Assembly: GCA_045648445.1 (NCBI GenBank)
Contig: JAZRNY010000009.1
Location: 1 to 64,000 of the forward strand
Length of the DNA: 64,000 bases
DNA from: SIG607 sp045648445
Lineage (GTDB): Bacteria > Bacillota > Clostridia > Oscillospirales > Acutalibacteraceae
Direction: 5' to 3'
In this document: piece by piece, positions 41,877-50,478 of the stretch
How positions within the stretch are numbered: position 1 is the first letter of the stretch
Layout: every line of letters begins with the position of its first letter
Program-made: the position numbers and the translations under genes
Notes under the pieces: model-generated
The model's database searches: none
What the model saw: the letters and a program-made list of their open reading frames with translations, nothing else
What the model was told of the DNA's origin: nothing

Positions 41877-42560
41877 ATGGAATATATGGAAATTAGAGAG
41901 CAGATTTGTGATGTCTGCCATAAAATGTGGCAACTCGGATGGGTTGCTGCTAATGATGGAAACGTGTCGGTAAAACTTCCCGACGGTAATTTTCTTGCTA
42001 CTCCTACGGGAATAAGCAAGAGTTTTATAACACCCGATAAGCTTGTAATCATTAATGATAAAGGTGAAGTTATTTCCGGTGAGGCAGGTTATAAGCCCAG
42101 TAGTGAAATTAAAATGCATCTTCGTTGTTATAAAGAAAGAGAGGACGTTGGCGCTGTAGTTCACGCTCATCCTCCCACAGCAACGGGTTATGCAGTAGCG
42201 GGTAAAAGTATGGATGAATATTCAATGATAGAAACAGTTATTGCTATTGGTTCTATTCCTCTTACTCCTTACGGTACTCCCAGTACAAATGAAGTGCCTG
42301 AAGCAATTGCTCCTTATCTTAAAGAGCACGACGTACTTCTTCTTAAAAACCACGGCGCTTTAACTGTTGGTTGTGATTTGATTACCGCATACTATCGTAT
42401 GGAAACTCTTGAACTTTTTGCTAAAATTTCTCTTACCGCTCATTTGCTCGGTGGCGCAAAGGAAATTGAAAAGCCTCAGATTGATAAACTTCTCGATTTA
42501 AGAGAAAATTACTATAAAGTTACCGGTAAACATCCGGGTTATAAACATTATAATGATTGA
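41877..42560 (+). CDS. fucA: L-fuculose-1-phosphate aldolase (class II)
   Basis: A 228-residue zinc aldolase that splits L-fuculose-1-phosphate into DHAP and L-lactaldehyde. The zinc ligands are the two His of VVHAHPP and one in LLKNHGAL, and the catalytic Glu is in KPSSEIKMH. NDGNVSVKLPDG and TPTGISKS bind the phosphate. ATG 41877 is preferred; ATG 41853 is also in frame and would overlap the hydrolase. Rhamnulose-phosphate and ribulose-phosphate relatives look similar, and operon context decides for fucose. A strong terminator follows. Confidence 0.9.
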   Translation: MEYMEIREQICDVCHKMWQLGWVAANDGNVSVKLPDGNFLATPTGISKSFITPDKLVIINDKGEVISGEAGYKPSSEIKMHLRCYKEREDVGAVVHAHPPTATGYAVAGKSMDEYSMIETVIAIGSIPLTPYGTPSTNEVPEAIAPYLKEHDVLLLKNHGALTVGCDLITAYYRMETLELFAKISLTAHLLGGAKEIEKPQIDKLLDLRENYYKVTGKHPGYKHYND

Positions 42561-42588
42561 AAAAAGCGTCTTTAAGACGCTTTTTTTC
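42559..42588 (+). terminator. Terminator of the fuc operon
   Basis: AAAAAAGCGTC pairs with GACGCTTTTTT around TTTAA, with a seven-T tract. Confidence 0.93.
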
Positions 42589-42617
42589 TTGCTAAATAAT
42601 AGGTGTTGTGATATATT
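42589..42617 (+). promoter_or_regulatory. Promoter of sfsA, very close to the start codon
   Basis: TTGCTA and TATATT are spaced by 17 bases. The -10 ends seven bases before the ATG, so transcription would begin at or near the A of the start codon. Confidence 0.5.
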
Positions 42618-42623
42618 TAAATT

Positions 42624-43319
42624 ATGAAATACCAAAACATTGTTAAAGGCTATTTTATAAGCCGTCCAAACAGATTTATTGCAAAAGTTAATATTAACGG
42701 AGTTGAAGAAACCGTTCACGTTAAAAACACCGGAAGATGCAAGGAGTTGCTTATAGAAGGCGCTACAGTTTATTTGGCTGTTAGTGATAATCTTAACAGA
42801 AAAACTGCTTATGACCTTATTGCCGTTGAAAAGCGAATTAATAATGGTAAAAAAATTCTGATAAATATGGATTCACAAATTCCTAATAGTGTTGTTTGTG
42901 AATTCCTTAAAAGTTGTCAAATTTTTTCTGAAAATGCGACTATAAAAAGGGAAGTTATCTTTGAAAATTCAAGATTTGATATTTTGGTTACGGATGGTGA
43001 CCGAAAAGCATTTATTGAAGTCAAAGGTGTAACCCTTGAAAATGATGGACTCGCTTTGTTTCCCGATGCGCCAACCGAGAGGGGCGTTAAACATTTACGT
43101 GAACTTATTGAGGCTAAAAAGCAAGGGTATGAAGCCTATGTATTTTTCGTTATTCAAATGGACGGTGTTTCAAAATTTTCACCAAACCGAAAAATGCACA
43201 AAGAGTTTTCGTTGGCTCTAAGAGAGGCTAATGAAAATGGTGTGAATATTTTGGCTTATAACTGCAAAGTAACGAATGATAGTATAAAAATCAACCGAAA
43301 AGTAAGTGTTATATTATGA
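42624..43319 (+). CDS. sfsA: SfsA family protein (sugar fermentation stimulation)
   Basis: A 231-residue member of the SfsA family, which has an N-terminal OB-like region (ISRPNRFIAKV, VKNTGRCKELL) and a C-terminal restriction-endonuclease-like fold. The nuclease-type residues are in SRFDILV and AFIEVKGVTL, followed by FPDAPTERGVKHLREL. Its biological role is unsettled; the name comes from effects on maltose genes in E. coli. No ribosome-binding sequence lies before the ATG. It overlaps the next gene by 4 bases. Confidence 0.93.
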   Translation: MKYQNIVKGYFISRPNRFIAKVNINGVEETVHVKNTGRCKELLIEGATVYLAVSDNLNRKTAYDLIAVEKRINNGKKILINMDSQIPNSVVCEFLKSCQIFSENATIKREVIFENSRFDILVTDGDRKAFIEVKGVTLENDGLALFPDAPTERGVKHLRELIEAKKQGYEAYVFFVIQMDGVSKFSPNRKMHKEFSLALREANENGVNILAYNCKVTNDSIKINRKVSVIL

Positions 43320-44119
43320 TGGAAAAAATTAAACTTTGGGAAAACGTTCCGGGATTATGCGAGGAAGAGCCTATACTGGAATTCTATCCCGCTATTAAAA
43401 AAATCAGCGATGCCACCGTTGTAATTTTTCCCGGCGGCGGATATAGAATACGCGCTCCTCACGAGGGTCAGGGTTACGCAGAATATTTCAATACGCTTGG
43501 AATGAACGCATTTGTTTGCGAATACAGAGTTGCTCCTCACAGACATCCATTACCGCTTTTAGATGCAAGACGTGCCGTACAATACGTTCGTTATAACGCA
43601 GAAAAATATGGTATTGATCCCGAAAAAGTTGGTGTAATGGGTTCGTCTGCAGGCGGACATCTTGCCGCTACCGTCAGCACTTGCTTTGATGATTTTAGCT
43701 GCGTTTTAGAATCGAAAGATGAAATTGATGCTGTTGATTTTATACCTAATTTCCAAATACTTTGTTATCCTGTAATTGGTCTTAAGTCTTTTGGCCACGT
43801 TGGTAGTATGAAGAATTTACTTGGAGACGTTAGCGAAGAAGAGGAGTTAGTAGATTATTTGAGCGCTTATAACAGAGTTAGCGAAAAAACACCTAAAGCA
43901 TTTATTTGGCATACCTTTGACGATGGCAATGTTAACGTTAAAAACAGTCTTGCTTATGCTTGGAAATTAAAGGATTTCGGTATTCAGTGTGAAATGCATA
44001 TTTATCAGAACGGTCCTCACGGACTTGGTCTTGCCCGTGATAATTTATCGGTAGGTCAGTGGTCTGATTCTCTTAAAATTTGGTTGATGCATAACAACAT
44101 TTTAGGATGTAAAAAATAG
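43316..44119 (+). CDS. Alpha/beta hydrolase (carbohydrate esterase/lipase-like)
   Basis: A 267-residue hydrolase of the Aes/BD-FAE type. The oxyanion motif is FPGGGYR, the nucleophile Ser is in GSSAGGHLA, the Asp is in WHTFDDGNV and the His in GPHGLGL. These enzymes act on short acyl esters, often acetylated xylo-oligosaccharides. There is no secretion signal. The ATG overlaps the sfsA stop (ATGATGG), so it depends on sfsA translation. The exact substrate is unknown. Confidence 0.88.
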   Translation: MMEKIKLWENVPGLCEEEPILEFYPAIKKISDATVVIFPGGGYRIRAPHEGQGYAEYFNTLGMNAFVCEYRVAPHRHPLPLLDARRAVQYVRYNAEKYGIDPEKVGVMGSSAGGHLAATVSTCFDDFSCVLESKDEIDAVDFIPNFQILCYPVIGLKSFGHVGSMKNLLGDVSEEEELVDYLSAYNRVSEKTPKAFIWHTFDDGNVNVKNSLAYAWKLKDFGIQCEMHIYQNGPHGLGLARDNLSVGQWSDSLKIWLMHNNILGCKK

Positions 44120-44127
44120 TTTTAAAA

Positions 44128-44163
44128 AAAAAATAGGAGTCGTAAGACTCCTATTTTATTTTT
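44128..44163. terminator. Bidirectional terminator
   Basis: AAAATAGGAGTC pairs perfectly with GACTCCTATTTT around GTAA, with A- and T-runs on both sides. It overlaps the end of tcdA. Confidence 0.9.
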
Positions 44164-44836
44164 TTATAATATCTTTAATAACTTCTCCCGCTAATATAAG
44201 ACCGGCAACTGCAGGAACGTAAGGCATACTGCCGGGTGGCGTTGCTTTTATAGTCGGAAGTTCTTCGGAATAAACGCATTTCAATCTTTTGACGCCTATT
44301 TTTTTAAGTTCATAACGCATTATTTTGGCGAGCGGACAAACTGACGTTTTAAATATGTCGGTTACTTTAAATGATGTTGCGTCAAGTTTGTTTCCTGTGC
44401 CCATACTGCTGATTATTTTAACGTTTTGTTCGTATGCGCTTTTAATAAGATGAACTTTAGCGGAAACACTGTCAATAGCGTCTATTATATAATCGTAGTC
44501 GACAAGATTTATTAAATGATCGGTTTCTTCATTATAAAAAATATCGTAAGTATTTATGCAAAGGCTATTATTTATGTCTAAGAAACGCGCCTTTAATACG
44601 TCAACTTTTTTCTTTCCGACCGTACTGTGTAGGGCTACGATTTGTCTATTGATATTAGAAACTGATACTGTGTCAAAATCAATAAGGTCTATGCGACCTA
44701 TTCCTGCTCTGACAAGCGCTTCAGCAGCGTGACCACCCACACCACCAACACCGAAAACAGCGACTTTTGCGTTGTTTAGATTTGTTACGGCATCAGCGCC
44801 GATCACCTTTTCGGTACGAGAAAATTCTTCTATCAT
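44156..44836 (-). CDS. tcdA: tRNA threonylcarbamoyladenosine dehydratase
   Basis: A 226-residue ThiF/E1-like ATP-dependent enzyme that cyclises t6A to ct6A at position 37 of ANN-decoding tRNAs. The nucleotide loop is GVGGVGGHAAEAL, with Arg in NRQIVAL, Asp in DAIDSV, and the C-terminal GSMPYVPAVAG typical of TcdA (CsdL/YgdL). Sulfur-carrier E1 relatives usually have more zinc-binding Cys. GGAG precedes the ATG. It stands alone, with its own promoter, divergent from copA. Confidence 0.93.
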   Translation of the reverse strand: MIEEFSRTEKVIGADAVTNLNNAKVAVFGVGGVGGHAAEALVRAGIGRIDLIDFDTVSVSNINRQIVALHSTVGKKKVDVLKARFLDINNSLCINTYDIFYNEETDHLINLVDYDYIIDAIDSVSAKVHLIKSAYEQNVKIISSMGTGNKLDATSFKVTDIFKTSVCPLAKIMRYELKKIGVKRLKCVYSEELPTIKATPPGSMPYVPAVAGLILAGEVIKDIIKK

Positions 44837-44854
44837 ACAACCAACTCCAATTTT

Positions 44855-44883
44855 ATTTTACTATAAGTATGTCGCTATTTCAA
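44855..44883 (-). promoter_or_regulatory. Promoter of tcdA
   Basis: On the reverse strand TTGAAA and TAAAAT are spaced by 17 bases, 18 bases from the start codon. Confidence 0.55.
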
Positions 44884-44895
44884 TATAAAAATTTA

Positions 44896-44924
44896 TTGAC
44901 CGATATCAAATAAAGATATATAAT
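44896..44924 (+). promoter_or_regulatory. Promoter of copA
   Basis: TTGACC and TATAAT are spaced by 17 bases. I could not identify a CsoR or CopY operator in or near it. Confidence 0.65.
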
Positions 44925-44958
44925 TATATTAACTATAAAAACATTAAGAGGCATTTTT

Positions 44959-47373
44959 ATGAGAAAATTCAACGTTTACGGAATGAGTTGCGCCGCTTGT
45001 AGCGCTAGGGTGGAAAAAACCGTAAAAAATCTTGATGGTATTGAAACGTGTAACGTAAACTTGCTTACAGGTTCTATGACTGTCAAAGGTAACGTTAGTG
45101 ATAGTAAAATCATTTCTGCCGTGAATAAAGCAGGCTATAAAGCGGTTGCATACGGTGTTAAATCTAATGATACAAAAAAAGTTGAAAGTGATATTAGAGG
45201 TTTAGTTGTTCGATTTATTTTTTCTCTTTTATTTACAATTATTCTAATGTATCTTTCAATGGGTTATGCTATGTGGAATTTTCCGCTACCAAATTTTTTA
45301 AGTACTAATACAACCTATATAGGTATTGCGCAGTTGATTTTAACCTTTGTAGTAATGTGCATTAATAATAAATTTTTTGTTAATGGTTTTAAAGGTGTAG
45401 TAAAACTTTCTCCTAATATGGATACGTTAGTTGCGCTAGGTTCTTTTGCCGCTTTTGCATACAGTTTGGTAATTCTTATAGTGGGTGGCGAACATTTAAT
45501 TCATAATTTGTATTTTGAATCTGCAGCGATGATTTTAACACTTATAACTGTTGGCAAACTGTTAGAAGCGAAAAGTAAAGGTAAAACCCTTGAAGCATTA
45601 AACGGTCTTATGAAACTTTCGCCTAAAACTGCAAATTTGGATGTTGACGGAATCGAAACGCTTGTTGACGTTCAAGATGTTAAGGTTGGGGACGTTATTA
45701 TAATTAGAGCAGGTGAAAGTATTCCCGTAGATGCAATTGTTGTTGAAGGTGTTGCCGCTGTAGATGAGGCAACCTTAACGGGTGAAAGTAATTTTGTTGA
45801 TAAAACGGTGGGAGATTTAGTTCACGCCGCTACGATTTGTCGTTCTGGATTTTTAAAATGCAAAGCGCAAAAAGTGGGGGAAGATACTGCCTTTGCTAAA
45901 ATAATAAAAATCGTAGGTGATGCATCTGCTTCTAAGGCTCCAATTGGTAGAATTGCCGACAAAATTTCGGGTGTTTTTGTGCCTATTGTGATAACTATAG
46001 CTATTATTACAACTTTGATATGGATTTTTAGCGGTGCAAATTTCGGATATGCTTTACTTCGCGGCGTTTCCGTTTTGGTCATTAGTTGTCCCTGTTCTTT
46101 GGGTCTTGCTACTCCCGTTGCTATTATGGTTGGCAATGGAGTTGGCGCTAAAAAGGGAATTTTGTTTAAAAATGCAGAGGCTTTAGAAAATGCAGGAAAA
46201 ACCGATATAATAGTATTTGATAAAACGGGAACGATTACCTACGGAACCCCTGAAGTTGTTAAAGTGGTAGATTTTGATTTTCCTCAATTTCTAACCTTTG
46301 CCGCTTCGGTTGAGGCAAAAAGCGAACATCCCTTATCGCTAGCTATAGTTAAAAAGGCTGCAGATGAAAACATTACTCTTTTAGATGTCCAAAAATATGC
46401 AACTCACGTTGGTAATGGCGTTTCGGCTTTAATAAACGGCAAAACTATTATAGGTGGCAAACTAGAATTTGTAAGCGAATTTTGCAAAATTAGTGAAGAA
46501 CAAAAGAAGATAGCTGATAATATGTCCTTAAAAGCTCAAACACCAATTTATTTTGGTTTTGACGGCAGATTAATAGGGATTATTTCTGTTGCTGATAAAG
46601 TAAGAGAAGAAAGCGTTTCGGCAATTAATGCTCTTAAAAAATCGGGAAAAAGAGTAATAATGCTTACGGGTGACAATAATTTAAGCGCTAGTGCTATTGC
46701 TGAAAAGGTTGGTATTAAAGAAATCTATGCAGGTGTTTATCCCGATCAAAAAGAACAGGTAATTAACGCACTTAAAAAAGAAGGAAAGGTTATGATGGTA
46801 GGTGACGGAATAAATGACGCCCCTGCGCTTGTCAGCGCCGATACTTCAGTTGCACTTTCATCAGGTACCGATATAGCAGGAGAAAGCGCACAGATAGTTC
46901 TTATTCATAATAAAATCAGTGATGTTTCTGCTGCTATAACTCTTAGTAAAAAAGTTTTAGTGAATATTAAAGAAAATCTGTTTTGGGCGTTTATTTATAA
47001 TATTATCGGAATTCCCTTGGCGGCAGGTGTTCTTATACCTTATTTTAACATTGGTATTAGTCCAATGTTAGCCGCATTAATGATGAGTTTATCAAGTTTT
47101 TGCGTAGTTACTAACGCATTACGCTTGAATTTTGCGAAAATTAACTTAAATAAGGAGAAAAATACTATGAAAACAATTAATATTGAAGGTATGATGTGTC
47201 CTCACTGTGAGGCAAGAGTTAAAGAAATTCTTGAGCAGTTAAATGTTGTAGAAAAAGCAGAAGTAAGTCATAAAGAGGGAGTGGCGGTTTTAAGTCTTAA
47301 AGAAAATGTCGATGATAGCGTATTTGTTAAAGTGATTGAAAATGCAGGTTATAAAGTTATTTCCATTATCTAA
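44959..47373 (+). CDS. copA: Copper-translocating P-type ATPase fused to a CopZ-like domain
   Basis: An 804-residue P1B ATPase that exports copper(I). Order of parts: N-terminal metal-binding domain (Cys11 and Cys14 in GMSCAAC), membrane helices, actuator TGES, the ion-binding Cys377-Pro-Cys379, phosphorylation site Asp421 in DKTGT, SEHP, GDGINDAP, two last helices, then a second metal-binding domain from residue 737 with Cys747 and Cys750 (MMCPHC). That last domain is joined in frame through a linker whose DNA contains a ribosome site and ATG. No CsoR gene is adjacent. CPC and two CxxC domains argue for copper or silver rather than zinc or cadmium. Confidence 0.95.
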   Translation: MRKFNVYGMSCAACSARVEKTVKNLDGIETCNVNLLTGSMTVKGNVSDSKIISAVNKAGYKAVAYGVKSNDTKKVESDIRGLVVRFIFSLLFTIILMYLSMGYAMWNFPLPNFLSTNTTYIGIAQLILTFVVMCINNKFFVNGFKGVVKLSPNMDTLVALGSFAAFAYSLVILIVGGEHLIHNLYFESAAMILTLITVGKLLEAKSKGKTLEALNGLMKLSPKTANLDVDGIETLVDVQDVKVGDVIIIRAGESIPVDAIVVEGVAAVDEATLTGESNFVDKTVGDLVHAATICRSGFLKCKAQKVGEDTAFAKIIKIVGDASASKAPIGRIADKISGVFVPIVITIAIITTLIWIFSGANFGYALLRGVSVLVISCPCSLGLATPVAIMVGNGVGAKKGILFKNAEALENAGKTDIIVFDKTGTITYGTPEVVKVVDFDFPQFLTFAASVEAKSEHPLSLAIVKKAADENITLLDVQKYATHVGNGVSALINGKTIIGGKLEFVSEFCKISEEQKKIADNMSLKAQTPIYFGFDGRLIGIISVADKVREESVSAINALKKSGKRVIMLTGDNNLSASAIAEKVGIKEIYAGVYPDQKEQVINALKKEGKVMMVGDGINDAPALVSADTSVALSSGTDIAGESAQIVLIHNKISDVSAAITLSKKVLVNIKENLFWAFIYNIIGIPLAAGVLIPYFNIGISPMLAALMMSLSSFCVVTNALRLNFAKINLNKEKNTMKTINIEGMMCPHCEARVKEILEQLNVVEKAEVSHKEGVAVLSLKENVDDSVFVKVIENAGYKVISII
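47152..47169 (+). promoter_or_regulatory. Internal ribosome-binding site and ATG for a CopZ-like chaperone
   Basis: AAGGAG lies nine bases before ATG 47167, inside the copA frame. Initiation there would give a 68-residue copper chaperone with one CxxC (MMCPHC), the size and shape of CopZ, ending at 47373. This looks like an old copA-copZ junction turned into a fusion. Confidence 0.6.
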
Positions 47374-47377
47374 TATA

Positions 47378-47406
47378 TTGACATTACAGTTTTATTAAAT
47401 TAAAAT
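47378..47406 (+). promoter_or_regulatory. Promoter of cysK-luxS
   Basis: TTGACA and TAAAAT are spaced by 17 bases, beginning five bases after the copA stop. No terminator separates copA from it. Confidence 0.65.
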
Positions 47407-47428
47407 GTTAATGAAATGAGGAATAATT

Positions 47429-48328
47429 TTGAGAATCTTTGACGATATAACAAATATTATCGGTAATACACCGCTTTTAAAAATTAAAGACAATCTTTAC
47501 GCTAAACTCGAATATCTTAACCCTGCAGGAAGTGTTAAGGATAGAGCTGCACTTTATATGATTAACGACGCAGAAAAAAAGGGGCATTTGAAAAAAGGCT
47601 CGGTAATCATAGAACCTACAAGCGGCAATACGGGAATAGGCCTGGCGGCTGTTGCTGCCGTTAGGGGATATAAGGTAATTCTTACTATGCCCGAAACAAT
47701 GAGTATTGAAAGACGAAAACTTCTTGCTGCTTACGGCGCTGAAATTGTTTTAACTGACGGAACTTTAGGTATGTCTGGTGCCGTTAAGAAAGCAGAAGAA
47801 ATTGCAAAAAATACTGAAAACAGTTTTATAGCAGGGCAGTTCTATAATAGCGCCAATGCACTTGCGCATTACGAAACCACAGGTCCTGAAATATTTAATG
47901 ATACCGACGGGCTTGTTGATGTTTTTGTTGCTGGTGTAGGTACAGGCGGTACTATTACCGGCACTGCAAAATATTTGAAAGAAAAAAACAATAATATTCA
48001 AATAGTTGCCGTTGAACCGCACGATTCACCGCTACTTTCAAAAGGTGTTTCAGGTTCACATTGTATACAGGGAATTGGCGCCAATTTTATTCCTGAAGTT
48101 TTAGACGTAAAATTAATTGATAAAATCGTTACAGTTAAAGGCGAAGATGCGTATAAAGCGTCTAAAAAACTTGCACGTGAAAACGGTTTGTTGGTAGGAA
48201 TTTCTTCGGGCGCAGCAATGCATGCGGCGTTGCTTATTGCCGAGAGTTCTGAATTTAAAAACAAAAAAATTGTTGTATTACTTCCGGATACGGGAGATAG
48301 ATATCTTTCTACTCCTATGTTTGACTAA
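47429..48328 (+). CDS. cysK: Cysteine synthase (O-acetylserine sulfhydrylase)
   Basis: A 299-residue fold-type II PLP enzyme. The PLP Lys is in NPAGSVKDRAA, the substrate loop is EPTSGNTGIGLA, phosphate binding is GVGTGGTITG, and GISSGAA closes the site. It makes cysteine from O-acetylserine and sulfide; reverse transsulfuration relatives are similar. The start is TTG 47429, six bases after GAGGA, because no in-frame ATG fits. luxS follows after 13 bases, so the pair may join recycled homocysteine to cysteine metabolism. Confidence 0.94.
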   Translation: MRIFDDITNIIGNTPLLKIKDNLYAKLEYLNPAGSVKDRAALYMINDAEKKGHLKKGSVIIEPTSGNTGIGLAAVAAVRGYKVILTMPETMSIERRKLLAAYGAEIVLTDGTLGMSGAVKKAEEIAKNTENSFIAGQFYNSANALAHYETTGPEIFNDTDGLVDVFVAGVGTGGTITGTAKYLKEKNNNIQIVAVEPHDSPLLSKGVSGSHCIQGIGANFIPEVLDVKLIDKIVTVKGEDAYKASKKLARENGLLVGISSGAAMHAALLIAESSEFKNKKIVVLLPDTGDRYLSTPMFD

Positions 48329-48341
48329 TTGAGGTGTATTT

Positions 48342-48797
48342 ATGGAGAGAATTGCGAGTTTTGCGGTTGACCACAACAAACTTACAAAAGGTATGTATAT
48401 TTCGCGTATAGACGGCGATGTGGTTACTTATGATATACGAATGAAAAAACCAAACGGTGGAGATTATCTCGAAAATGCCTCTATGCATACTTTTGAACAT
48501 TTATTTGCTACTTTTGCGCGTAATAGCGAATATAAAGATAGCGTTATTTACGTAGGTCCGATGGGTTGCCGTACAGGTTTTTATCTGCTTCTGCGCAATA
48601 GTGTTTCTGTTGAAAAAGCAATAGAACTTGTAAGAAATTCTTTTAAGTTTATCAAAGACTTTAATGGTAAAATACCGGGAACCACTAAAATTGAATGTGG
48701 AAATTATTTTGAACACAATCTTGAAGGCGCTAAGGCGGTTGCAGAAGATATGTGTGAAGTATTGAAAAATTGGACAAAAGAAGATACTGTATACTAA
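48342..48797 (+). CDS. luxS: S-ribosylhomocysteine lyase
   Basis: A 151-residue iron- or zinc-dependent lyase that splits S-ribosylhomocysteine into homocysteine and DPD, the precursor of AI-2. The metal site is His-x-x-Glu-His in HTFEHLFAT with a later Cys in ECGNYFEH, and the catalytic Cys is in MGCRTGFYLL. It is full length. The homocysteine made here can feed methionine synthesis. A role in signalling cannot be judged from sequence; no Lsr-type receptor is seen. Confidence 0.97.
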   Translation: MERIASFAVDHNKLTKGMYISRIDGDVVTYDIRMKKPNGGDYLENASMHTFEHLFATFARNSEYKDSVIYVGPMGCRTGFYLLLRNSVSVEKAIELVRNSFKFIKDFNGKIPGTTKIECGNYFEHNLEGAKAVAEDMCEVLKNWTKEDTVY

Positions 48798-48831
48798 AAT
48801 TATAATCATTTTTCTTATATTGAGGTGTTGT

Positions 48832-50349
48832 ATGAAAAGGAAAAATAAAAAGAAAGGTATTGTTTGCAAAATTCTCCTATCGGTATTGCTATTTATATCT
48901 TTTCTTTGTTTTTACTCTGCACGTTGGTATATAACTACCTACGGTGATTTAGGGTTTGATTCTATTTTATATACACTTTTTAACGGGCTTGGCGGTGTTC
49001 AAAGCGGACTCATTACCGCCTATTTAAAAAGCGCGTTACTTCCTTCTGTTCTTTTATCGTTGGCACTCTCTTTGGTTTTGTTTTTAGCACCTAAAAAATC
49101 TTTTAAAATAAAGTATACCAATACAAAGAAAATAACTTTATATCCAATAAATCGTTTATTTTCGTCGATTATAGCAGTTTTTCTTTCGGTAGCATTAATG
49201 GCTACTGCAGCGGTAAAAGTTGGTCTTGATGAATATATTGTCAGTTCCGCTTCATATTCGCAAATTTTTGAAGAAAAGTACGTTTCACCAACAAGTGAAA
49301 CTGTAATATTTCCTGAAAACAAACAAAATCTTATTTATATTTATTTGGAGTCAATGGAGACGACTTATTTCGGAAAAGAGCAAGGCGGTGCACTGCCGTA
49401 TAACGCTATTCCCGAACTTTACACATTGGCTAAGGACAACGTCAATTTTTCTCATAACAATGATGTTGGCGGTTTTAAAACTTCAAACGGTACCAGTTGG
49501 ACGATGGGCGCGTTAGTAGCCCAAACTGCCGGAATTCCGCTTAAAATACCAACCGAGTTCGCTGAGAATACATACGGTAAAGAAAGTTTTTTAAGGGGCG
49601 CTAAAAGCATCACAAACGTTTTAAAAGAAAATGGTTATAATACTGTACTTATGTTTGGTTCCGATGCTGCTTTTGCCAACCGTGACAGGTATTATTTAGA
49701 TCACGAAATAGGTGATATTCTAGATTTGTATGATGCCCGTCGCGATGGAATAGTGCCGAATGACTATGCGGTTTGGTGGGGTATGGAAGATATGCATTTA
49801 TTTACATACGCCAAAAAAGTTTTAACTCAAATTTCGCTGAATAACCAGCCGTTTGCGTTTACAACTTTAACGGTTGATACGCACCATATTGACGGTTATA
49901 AATGTGAAAAGTGCGGTAATGAGTATAGCGAACAGTATGAAAATGTCATATCCTGTTCTTCAAAACAGGTTTATGAATTTGTAGAGTGGATTAGAGAACA
50001 GCCATTTTACGAAAATACTGTTATTGTTATTGCTGGTGATCACTTAACAATGGATTCGGGTTATATAAACCGAAATGTTGAAAAAGGATACGAAAGACAC
50101 GTTTATAATTGTTTTATCAACTCTAAAGTAACACCCCAAAATACTAAAAATCGAGTATTTACCGCTATGGATATGTTACCGTCTACTTTAGCGGCTATGG
50201 GATGCGAAATTAAAGGTGAAAGACTTGGACTCGGTACGAATTTGTTTTCAAACACAAAAACCCTTTCAGAAGAAATGGGGTACGAAACATTCAACGCCGA
50301 AATATCAAAAAAATCGACTTTTTATAATGCTGAATTTATGATGAAATGA
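48832..50349 (+). CDS. LTA synthase-family sulfatase-fold membrane protein
   Basis: A 505-residue protein with three N-terminal membrane helices (near residues 10-30, 60-75 and 105-125) and an extracellular alkaline-phosphatase-type domain. The metal-binding Glu is in IYIYLESMETT, the catalytic Thr is probably in NGTSWTMGALVAQ, and the late Asp-His pair is in VIAGDHLTM. Members transfer glycerol phosphate to make lipoteichoic acid or decorate glycans with phosphoglycerol; the usual five helices of LtaS are reduced to three, so an OpgB-like transferase is also possible. ATG 48832 follows GAGGTG. It lies 34 bases after luxS. Confidence 0.82.
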   Translation: MKRKNKKKGIVCKILLSVLLFISFLCFYSARWYITTYGDLGFDSILYTLFNGLGGVQSGLITAYLKSALLPSVLLSLALSLVLFLAPKKSFKIKYTNTKKITLYPINRLFSSIIAVFLSVALMATAAVKVGLDEYIVSSASYSQIFEEKYVSPTSETVIFPENKQNLIYIYLESMETTYFGKEQGGALPYNAIPELYTLAKDNVNFSHNNDVGGFKTSNGTSWTMGALVAQTAGIPLKIPTEFAENTYGKESFLRGAKSITNVLKENGYNTVLMFGSDAAFANRDRYYLDHEIGDILDLYDARRDGIVPNDYAVWWGMEDMHLFTYAKKVLTQISLNNQPFAFTTLTVDTHHIDGYKCEKCGNEYSEQYENVISCSSKQVYEFVEWIREQPFYENTVIVIAGDHLTMDSGYINRNVEKGYERHVYNCFINSKVTPQNTKNRVFTAMDMLPSTLAAMGCEIKGERLGLGTNLFSNTKTLSEEMGYETFNAEISKKSTFYNAEFMMK

Positions 50350-50379
50350 AAAGAAGTTTCTTTTGAAACTTCTTTTTTT
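50349..50379 (+). terminator. Intrinsic terminator
   Basis: AAAAGAAGTTTC pairs perfectly with GAAACTTCTTTT around TTTT, with a long T-tract. It begins at the stop codon of the sulfatase-fold gene. Confidence 0.92.
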
Positions 50380-50418
50380 GCGCCTTGTTTTTTAATAATA
50401 TTTAAATATCTTTTTGCC

Positions 50419-50447
50419 TTGCATATTTTATAAATATATAGTATAAT
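50419..50447 (+). promoter_or_regulatory. Promoter of the miaB-YlbF-mutSL operon
   Basis: TTGCAT and TATAAT are spaced by 17 bases, 31 bases before the miaB start. Confidence 0.65.
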
Positions 50448-50478
50448 AATTTTAACTATGTAAAAGGGGTAGAATTTT

